From assembly GCF_003525665.1 (NCBI RefSeq), contig NZ_DQDX01000094.1:717-11024 (forward strand): 10,308 nt of DNA, read 5' to 3'. Each line of letters opens with the position of its first letter. The first letter of the stretch is position 1. The translations under genes and the position numbers were made by a program. The notes under the pieces are model-generated. The model saw only the letters and a list, made by a program, of their open reading frames with translations, had not been told where the DNA came from and ran no database searches. Positions 5,888 through 10,308 of this stretch are shown here, piece by piece. The DNA comes from Flavobacterium sp. GTDB taxonomy: Bacteria; Bacteroidota; Bacteroidia; Flavobacteriales; Flavobacteriaceae.

Positions 5888-6658
5888 TTATAATACCTCA
5901 TTTAAAAATTGAAGCATTGCTTTCCAAGAGCGTTTTGCTGCGTTTTCATTGTAAGCGGCACCTTTGCTGTTATCGTTTCCTGCTTTCTTTTCTGTAAAGG
6001 CATGAACAGCATTAGCATAATAAACCATTTGCCAATCGGTATTAGACTTTCTCATTTCATTTTGAAAAGATTTTATTTCAGCTTCTGGAACAAACGGATC
6101 GTCTGCGCCATGCAATACTAAAACTTTAGAATTTATTGGATTCACTACTCGACTTTCATCTCTTCCTAATCCGCCATGAAATGAAACAATTCCTTTCACT
6201 TTCATGTTTGCTCTTGCAGCTTCAATGGCACCAGTTCCGCCAAAGCAATATCCAATTACTACAATCTTATCTGGATTGGCACCTTGCTTTACTAATTGTT
6301 CTAAGGCCAATTGAATTCTAGTTTGGTATTCTTGAATATTTTTTTTGAAATAACCTGCTTTTTGTCCGGCTTCGCTTGTATTTGTAGGTTTGTTTCCCAC
6401 GCCATAAATGTCAGCTACAAAGGAATAATATCCAAGTTTGGCTAAATCATCGGCGCTTTCTTTAGAATGATCATCAATTCCCATCCAAGCTGGAAGAATT
6501 AAAATACCGGGATTATCTTTATTTGCTTTGGATGGTTTTGCAATAAATCCGCTTAATTTTTGATTGCCATCGGTATAATCAACAGCTTTTAGTTGTGCTA
6601 TCATAGCATTTGAAAATGAAAATAATACAATAAACAACGATGTGACTTTTAGTTTCAT
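5888..6658 (-). CDS. Secreted dienelactone hydrolase family protein (alpha/beta hydrolase)
   Basis: This is a 256-residue protein beginning with a Sec signal peptide (Lys-containing n-region, hydrophobic core about 5-17, likely cleavage near 18-21), so it should be exported to the periplasm or envelope. The mature part has the dienelactone hydrolase triad: nucleophile Cys138 in GYCFGG, Asp187 in HGADDPFV and His219 in AVHAFTEK. A Cys rather than Ser nucleophile distinguishes this family from ordinary esterases. LPAWMGIDDH (55-64) and YGVGNKP (85-91) are also typical. Characterised members hydrolyse dienelactones from chloroaromatic breakdown, but most exported bacterial homologues have unknown substrates, and nothing nearby suggests an aromatic pathway. 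A -7 box TAACTTTG is at 6669-6676, and the terminator at 5831-5870 follows. The family is firm, the substrate unknown. Confidence 0.92.
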   Translation of the reverse strand: MKLKVTSLFIVLFSFSNAMIAQLKAVDYTDGNQKLSGFIAKPSKANKDNPGILILPAWMGIDDHSKESADDLAKLGYYSFVADIYGVGNKPTNTSEAGQKAGYFKKNIQEYQTRIQLALEQLVKQGANPDKIVVIGYCFGGTGAIEAARANMKVKGIVSFHGGLGRDESRVVNPINSKVLVLHGADDPFVPEAEIKSFQNEMRKSNTDWQMVYYANAVHAFTEKKAGNDNSKGAAYNENAAKRSWKAMLQFLNEVL

Positions 6659-6668
6659 GTTTTTATTT

Positions 6669-6676
6669 CAAAGTTA
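6669..6676 (-). promoter_or_regulatory. -7 element of the DLH-family gene
   Basis: TAACTTTG on the minus strand fits TAnnTTTG and ends 10 bases before the ATG at 6658, giving a very short leader. No TTG is seen at the expected -33 distance. Confidence 0.4.
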
Positions 6677-6712
6677 GCTACTACAATACGAAACACTTGT
6701 TAAAAAAGTAAT

Positions 6713-6744
6713 AAAAAAAAAGCGCCCGAAGTATCGAACGCTTT
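6713..6744 (-). terminator. Intrinsic terminator of the Lys-rich protein gene
   Basis: On the minus strand AAAGCGTTCG (6744-6735) pairs with CGGGCGCTTT (6728-6719), including two G-U pairs, around a 6-base loop. A T-tract follows (A9 on the plus strand, 6713-6721). It starts 10 bases after the stop of the 6755-7312 gene. Confidence 0.8.
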
Positions 6745-6754
6745 ATTTAGAAAA

Positions 6755-7312
6755 TTATTTTTTCTTCTTTGATTTTGCTTTAGCTTTAGATTTTTTCTTA
6801 GCTTGCTCTTTCTTTTTTGCTTTAGCTTTATCTTTTGCTTTAGCTTTTTTTGCTTTTTCTTTCTTCTTAGCTTTTCGCTTTTTCTCTTTATCTTTTTCTT
6901 TTTGCTTGTCTTTTTTAGCTTTGGCTTTTTTCTTTTCCTTCGCTTTTTTGTCTTTATCTTGTTCTTTCGACTTTGCTTTTTTTACTTTTTCTTTATCAGA
7001 ATCTTTCATAATTTCTTCGGTTTCTTGATTTATATCACTAATTACCGAAGAAACTTCTTCTTTGATAACTTCGTCAGTTGTTGGTTCTTCAATTTTAACT
7101 TCTTCAACTTTAGCTTCTTCTACTTTAGCTTCTTCAACTTTAACTTCTTCAGCAACTGTTTTTACTGGAGTAACTTTAGCTACACGAGATCGAGTTCTTG
7201 GAGCTGGTTTCTTTTCTTCAGATTTTGTAACTTCTTGATTTGGAGTTTCATTTGTTACTTCAGAAATAACTTCAGGTGCGTTTTCTGTGGTAGTTGGTTT
7301 TCTTCTTATCAT
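6755..7312 (-). CDS. Lys/Glu-rich low-complexity protein, histone H1-like basic tail (function unknown)
   Basis: A 185-residue protein with no globular domain that I recognise and no signal peptide. Residues 1-55 are Thr/Glu/Lys/Pro-mixed with a short basic PRTRSR. Residues 57-76 are four tandem pentapeptides of type [VA]K[VI]EE, and residues 77-102 are acidic. From 103 to the end the protein is Lys/Ala with scattered Glu/Asp and about 57% Lys (47 of 83), ending KSKKKK. Such tails resemble histone H1 and the Lys/Ala tail of AlgP-like bacterial proteins, suggesting DNA or RNA binding; this is inference from composition only. The frame is very likely real: it has its own TTG-N18-TAATTTTG promoter and its own terminator, and ends between two well-defined genes. 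The plus-strand Phe-rich open frame is its antisense shadow. Confidence 0.8.
   Translation of the reverse strand: MIRRKPTTTENAPEVISEVTNETPNQEVTKSEEKKPAPRTRSRVAKVTPVKTVAEEVKVEEAKVEEAKVEEVKIEEPTTDEVIKEEVSSVISDINQETEEIMKDSDKEKVKKAKSKEQDKDKKAKEKKKAKAKKDKQKEKDKEKKRKAKKKEKAKKAKAKDKAKAKKKEQAKKKSKAKAKSKKKK
7085..7144 (-). repeat. In-frame tandem repeat of 15 bases encoding [VA]K[VI]EE
   Basis: Four consecutive 15-base units encode VKVEE, AKVEE, AKVEE, VKIEE (residues 57-76 of the Lys-rich protein). Copy number could vary between strains without breaking the frame. Confidence 0.8.
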
Positions 7313-7366
7313 TATTTTAAGTAAATTAGTAAAGTTAATGTAAACTATTTGTAAATTTTATGTGAA

Positions 7367-7395
7367 CAAAATTACGATTTAAAGTAATTGCCCAA
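7367..7395 (-). promoter_or_regulatory. Promoter of the Lys-rich protein gene
   Basis: On the minus strand TTG (7395-7393), 18 bases, then TAATTTTG (7374-7367) match the Bacteroidetes promoter. Transcription would begin near 7361, giving a leader of about 50 bases. The TTG lies inside the left arm of the palindrome at 7388-7436. Confidence 0.7.
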
Positions 7396-7436
7396 TGTTA
7401 AGTTTTCGATTTATATGAAAACTTAACATTGGGCAA
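7388..7436. terminator. Perfect 20-bp inverted repeat after the porin gene, probable terminator overlapping a promoter
   Basis: TTGCCCAATGTTAAGTTTTC (7388-7407) and its exact complement (7417-7436) enclose a 9-base loop. It starts 28 bases past the stop of the minus-strand porin (7465), so a terminator is the simplest reading. Neither strand has a long T-tract directly after the stem (minus strand continues TTACTTTAAA). It overlaps the -33 element of the next gene, so it could also act as a cruciform or protein-binding site. Confidence 0.65.
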
Positions 7437-7464
7437 GCAAAAATTGATTGAAAATTAAAGAATT

Positions 7465-8688
7465 TTATATTCCTATTTCAACTTGAAATCTTAAATACCA
7501 GTTGTTTTTAGTAGTTCCGTCAAAGTAATCTAATGTATCATAATTGATTTCGGCTTGAACTTTAAAAGCATGTTCCCAAATGTATTTAGTTACACCTAAT
7601 GAGTATTGCTTTGTATTTGGAGTAAATGCTTCAATATCACGTCCTACTTTTTGAATTGAATAACGTCCTATAAATTCGTAATTCTTTTTGGTGTTGTAAC
7701 TTAACTGATAGTCAAATCCGTTACCAACAAATGCATAATTACTTTGTGTTACATCCAATGGATTTATTGTAACTGCATTTTCATTTGTAGTTCTTGACAT
7801 ATAACTTGCCATTGCAGCCCAACCATTGTATTTAAACATACCATCCAATAAAACTGACTTCATTGTACGTTGCTCAAATAAATCATTTCCAAGCTGACCT
7901 TGTGTTCTTCTTGCATGATTATTTTGCTGGAATGCTCCAGATATCATTAATTTAGGTTTCTTTTCTCTTACAATATCTCCTTCAAAATTGGTTCCGTCTT
8001 TAGCGAAAGCACCAAACGGAAACAACTCTGCTTTTCCAGTTACTGCAATTCCATCATCAGGATTATCGGTACTATTTCTTCCTTCACCTGTAGAAACCGC
8101 CGCTTTAAAATTATAAGAGAATTTATCCAGATACTCGTTTATATTATGGACTTGAAATCCAAAATCTCTGTCAATTGTAAACCTTGCATTGTTAATCGTT
8201 CTGTCTGACAATTGTAATCCTCCAGATGAATTAATACGCTGTCTATTTCCCGGTAACTTTGTTTGTCCGAAACTCACATTCCAGTGATTATTTGGACGAT
8301 AAAACACAACTGCATCACGAATAATATTAAGATTTTCACCTTCTTTAATTTCGCCAACATCACCAGGAGCAAAAGACAATTGTATGGCATATAGAAATTT
8401 TGGATTTCCAACATAACCATCAAAACGCAAACGCAAACGACGAATTTGTCCATCATAAGCTCCATTCTCACCGTCGTTTTCAATGTAAGTAACTCTGTTT
8501 TGCATTCTAAAACGAATATTTAATTGAAATAAACTATCAGGTGAAGTAAGTCCTAAACCTTTACCAAAACTATAATAAGGTAGCGCAGTTAATTTTAAAT
8601 CATTATCATTTTTTGATTGACTTATATTTATTTGAGCATTAGAAAAACTAAAAAAAAGAAAACAAACTAAGTAGTAGAAAAATCTCAT
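7465..8688 (-). CDS. OprO/OprP-type outer-membrane porin (downstream member of tandem pair)
   Basis: A 407-residue protein with a Sec signal peptide (hydrophobic 3-15, likely cleavage after Ala18) and then a chain of alternating aromatic/polar segments typical of a transmembrane beta-barrel. Family-type features are LFQLNIRFRMQNRV, the Arg-rich RRLRLRFDGYV strand, IRDAVVFYR, VSFGQTKLPGNRQR followed by DRTINNARF and DRDFGFQVHN, and closing strands ending WYLRFQVEIGI. The final residue is Ile rather than the usual Phe of the BAM signal. The Pseudomonas founders carry phosphate or polyphosphate, but Bacteroidetes members are usually of unknown substrate, and no Pho box or phosphate genes are seen. 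The leader contains a terminator hairpin (8717-8754), suggesting regulated expression. The second family member lies directly upstream. Confidence 0.88.
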   Translation of the reverse strand: MRFFYYLVCFLFFSFSNAQINISQSKNDNDLKLTALPYYSFGKGLGLTSPDSLFQLNIRFRMQNRVTYIENDGENGAYDGQIRRLRLRFDGYVGNPKFLYAIQLSFAPGDVGEIKEGENLNIIRDAVVFYRPNNHWNVSFGQTKLPGNRQRINSSGGLQLSDRTINNARFTIDRDFGFQVHNINEYLDKFSYNFKAAVSTGEGRNSTDNPDDGIAVTGKAELFPFGAFAKDGTNFEGDIVREKKPKLMISGAFQQNNHARRTQGQLGNDLFEQRTMKSVLLDGMFKYNGWAAMASYMSRTTNENAVTINPLDVTQSNYAFVGNGFDYQLSYNTKKNYEFIGRYSIQKVGRDIEAFTPNTKQYSLGVTKYIWEHAFKVQAEINYDTLDYFDGTTKNNWYLRFQVEIGI

Positions 8689-8710
8689 TATTTTTATAAT
8701 TTGATACTTG

Positions 8711-8718
8711 CAAATATA
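8711..8718 (-). promoter_or_regulatory. Second -7 element close to the downstream porin gene
   Basis: TATATTTG on the minus strand is a perfect TAnnTTTG match 22 bases before the ATG at 8688. No TTG sits at the normal distance, and the box overlaps the T-tract of the upstream terminator. It could be a terminator-protected proximal promoter. Confidence 0.4.
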
Positions 8719-8754
8719 AAAAAACTCCCAAAGAATTCTGATAGTTTGGGAGTT
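8717..8754 (-). terminator. Intrinsic terminator inside the leader of the downstream porin gene
   Basis: On the minus strand AACTCCCAAA (8754-8745) pairs perfectly with TTTGGGAGTT (8732-8723) around a 12-base loop, followed by a T-run. On the plus strand no T-run follows. It lies about 20 bases after the start expected from the promoter at 8781-8809 and 29 bases before the porin ATG, where an attenuator would sit. Confidence 0.75.
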
Positions 8755-8780
8755 AATATGATAGAATATTTATTTTTAAA

Positions 8781-8809
8781 CAAAATTATAAAATAGTAAA
8801 TTAATGCAA
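8781..8809 (-). promoter_or_regulatory. Distal promoter of the downstream porin gene
   Basis: On the minus strand TTG (8809-8807), 18 bases, then TAATTTTG (8788-8781) match the Bacteroidetes promoter. The transcript would start near 8775 and run straight into the terminator hairpin at 8754-8717. Confidence 0.65.
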
Positions 8810-8828
8810 CCAAAAATAGCTAAAACAG

Positions 8829-8891
8829 GAATAGAAATTCATTTAGCAACACTTTACCGTAATAGCCAATGGCTCCAAATGTGCTTTTGTA
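8829..8891 (+). ncRNA. Diverged second copy of the putative small RNA (probably without its own promoter)
   Basis: Aligned without gaps, 8846-8891 matches 5773-5818 at 33 of 46 positions; the core 8856-8891 matches 27 of 36. Identical blocks are ACCG, AATAGCC, GCTCCA and GCTTTTGTA. A 5' hairpin is kept in form but not sequence: GAAT-AGAA-ATTC (8829-8840) in place of TTCC-GAAA-GGAA. The second hairpin is weaker, although U-A replaces C-G at one inner pair and A-U replaces a U-U mismatch. No TAnnTTTG lies in front on this strand and no plus-strand terminator follows, so it looks decayed or processed differently. Confidence 0.45.
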
Positions 8892-8911
8892 ATCAATAGA
8901 CATTTTGAAAT

Positions 8912-8936
8912 AAAAAAAAGTGACTCGAAAGTCACT
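8912..8936 (-). terminator. Intrinsic terminator of the upstream porin gene
   Basis: On the minus strand AGTGACT (8936-8930), the stable loop TTCG, and AGTCACT (8925-8919) are followed by a run of eight T. It lies 10 bases past the stop of the 8947-10179 porin and so separates the two porin transcripts. Confidence 0.88.
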
Positions 8937-8946
8937 CTTGTGTATA

Positions 8947-10179
8947 TTAAAAATTAAATTGTACTTGTAAACGCAATAAATTACCCTTTTGCGAATTGTT
9001 TATTTTTGTAGCATCTTCATATCGTCTTGAAGATATTGTATAATCTGCCACTAATTCAAAGTTTTTAAAAGGTTGCCATTCTGCACCAATTTCGAAATCA
9101 TTTACATCATAACTGCGTGCATCAAGTTCATGTTTTTTTCCTCCATCATACCAATGATATTTCGCAAAAGGAATTAAAGTTTGCTCTTTTATTTTTAGCA
9201 TATACATAGTTTGTACATAACCGCCTTTTAAATTAGTTTCTTCAATTATTTTATTATTTACATTAAACTCAGGACCTCTACCAATATTATATTCAGCTTG
9301 AAATCCGAAAGGCTTTGGATATAACAAAACCGATGCGGCCACACGCTGATCTAAAAATTCGGGATTACTATTTTGAAATTGTACTCCTGTACTTGATGCT
9401 GAAACTGTATTTACAACATATTTACCATTATACCCTTGAATGCCAGCTTCAAAAACTTGACCATTTTTAAACTCAAATGGATATGAAAATCTAGCTACTA
9501 TATGCTGATTGTTATTAGCTTCACTCCTATTTGCTGTCTGTCCGTTATACAAACCTATACCAAACAAGCCATAGTCACCACTTCCTTTTAAACCATCATC
9601 AATTAATTTTTTAAATAAAGCTCTTTTCTCTTTGGTAGCCCAATAAAAGAAAACTCCAATATCACGCTCATTTGAAACTGCACTGTTGATAGCATCAGCT
9701 CTATCTAAGGCAATCCTATTTTGAGACGATTGCATATTTTCAAAACCATAAGGAACTTTACTTTGACCTACTCTAAAACGAAACTCTCTATCTTTATCTA
9801 GCGATAAATCAAAATAGGCATCTCTAATTTGAAATAACTGGTTAGTTGTCCCAGCAGATGAAGCAAAGTCTGGTTGAATATAAATAAAAACCCTATTATG
9901 TACTTGACCAGACAAAATTATTCGACCTCGTCTAAAGAAAAATCCACCATTATTTCCCCATGATCTATCGCATTGTTCACATCCTAAATCACTATTTGTT
10001 TCTAGTAATCTATTGTATCTAAGTTGTGCATATCCTCTAATACTGATACTCTCATACCATTTTTTAATCATATTTTCAACTTGAGAGACTTTTTTGGGCT
10101 CTTCAATTTTACTTGCAATCTGAGCTAAATTTATATTAAAGAATAAAAGTAGTATCACTACATAGATTTTTTTTCTCAT
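8947..10179 (-). CDS. OprO/OprP-type outer-membrane porin (upstream member of tandem pair)
   Basis: A 410-residue protein with a Sec signal peptide (MRKK n-region, hydrophobic 5-18, likely cleavage after Ala19). A Lys/Glu-rich helix (about 24-43) precedes the first barrel strand SIRGYAQLRYN. Family features are RRGRIILSGQV, the VFIYIQPDFAS strand, QIRDAYFDLSLD, FRVGQSKVPYGFENMQSSQNR, DRADAINSAVSNERDIGVF, and a final strand NLLRLQVQFNF ending in the Phe of the BAM signal. Residues 67-70 form a CxxC (GCEQCDRSWG) between the first strands, unusual for a porin. It shares domain order with its neighbour but little sequence, so the two are old paralogs or independent members. The terminator at 8912-8936 follows. 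No clear TAnnTTTG was found upstream on this strand. The substrate is unknown. Confidence 0.9.
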   Translation of the reverse strand: MRKKIYVVILLLFFNINLAQIASKIEEPKKVSQVENMIKKWYESISIRGYAQLRYNRLLETNSDLGCEQCDRSWGNNGGFFFRRGRIILSGQVHNRVFIYIQPDFASSAGTTNQLFQIRDAYFDLSLDKDREFRFRVGQSKVPYGFENMQSSQNRIALDRADAINSAVSNERDIGVFFYWATKEKRALFKKLIDDGLKGSGDYGLFGIGLYNGQTANRSEANNNQHIVARFSYPFEFKNGQVFEAGIQGYNGKYVVNTVSASSTGVQFQNSNPEFLDQRVAASVLLYPKPFGFQAEYNIGRGPEFNVNNKIIEETNLKGGYVQTMYMLKIKEQTLIPFAKYHWYDGGKKHELDARSYDVNDFEIGAEWQPFKNFELVADYTISSRRYEDATKINNSQKGNLLRLQVQFNF

Positions 10180-10222
10180 TTTTTAAAATTTGTGTTGTTT
10201 ATGTTAAGTAGTTGTTATGTAT

Positions 10223-10230
10223 TAATTTTG
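10223..10230 (+). promoter_or_regulatory. Possible -7 element of a divergent gene at the right edge
   Basis: TAATTTTG on the plus strand fits TAnnTTTG and precedes an ATG at 10261 by about 30 bases. The nearest TTG motifs are not at the usual distance, so the match is partial. Confidence 0.35.
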
Positions 10231-10260
10231 TAATAGTTTTAAAATTCTTAATTTAAGATT

Positions 10261-10308
10261 ATGAAAAAAAATAGACATAACTTTAAATTAACATTGAAAA
10301 AAATGATT
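10261..10308 (+). CDS. Possible start of a divergent gene, cut by the window edge
   Basis: An ATG at 10261 opens a frame of 16 codons to the window end without a stop, reading MKKNRHNFKLTLKKMI. A Lys-rich beginning followed by hydrophobic residues is compatible with the n-region of a signal peptide. A -7-like box precedes it. Too short to identify. Confidence 0.35.
   Translation, partial: MKKNRHNFKLTLKKMI

Noticed and set aside
6803..7324. Long Phe/Ser-rich open frame on the plus strand
   Set aside because: It is the exact antisense of the Lys-rich gene. AAA/AAG codons read as TTT/CTT in reverse, so the Phe-rich protein is an artefact. The promoter and terminator fit the minus strand.
8274..8483. 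Minus-strand alternate-frame open frame inside the downstream porin
   Set aside because: It lies wholly within the porin in another frame, and the porin frame has clear family motifs throughout.

Overview
The window looks like chromosomal DNA of a member of the Flavobacteriaceae (Bacteroidetes), probably close to Flavobacterium. The evidence is strongly AT-rich DNA, starts without Shine-Dalgarno sequences, and promoters of the Bacteroidetes type (TTG, about 18 bases, TAnnTTTG). Four separate sites show TTG-N18-TAnnTTTG with exactly 18 bases of spacing. The proteins are also of flavobacterial type. No transposase, phage gene, CRISPR array, tRNA or rRNA was seen.

Left part (1-3300): on the minus strand lie the 5' part of a PLP-dependent cysteine synthase/cystathionine beta-synthase-type gene, cut by the window edge, and a complete oligopeptidase B (ptrB). 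Diverging from ptrB is a YbaB/EbfC nucleoid-associated protein on the plus strand. It converges on an L-threonine aldolase gene (minus), and a perfect 17-bp hairpin lies between the two stops.

Middle (4316-5887): after the threonine aldolase comes a roughly 140-base structured intergenic element with a long AT-rich inverted repeat. Then comes prfB (release factor 2), which needs a programmed +1 frameshift at CTT-TGA-C. Between prfB and the next minus-strand gene sits an apparent stand-alone small RNA gene. It has a near-ideal promoter, two hairpins and a strong terminator, and no coding capacity was recognised in it.

Right part (5888-10308): four minus-strand genes encode a secreted dienelactone-hydrolase-family protein, a Lys/Glu-rich histone-H1-like low-complexity protein, and two tandem OprO/OprP-type outer-membrane porins. 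Most have their own promoter and terminator, so this is not an obvious operon. A diverged partial copy of the small RNA lies between the two porins. The leader of the downstream porin contains an intrinsic terminator and may be attenuated. A short open frame begins on the plus strand at the right edge.

The protein genes are mostly ordinary housekeeping or envelope genes. The unexplained signal is in the intergenic DNA: the putative two-copy small RNA family (5756-5822 and 8829-8891), the prfB-leader structured element (4380-4520), a perfect 20-bp palindrome over a promoter (7388-7436), and the porin leader terminator (8717-8754).
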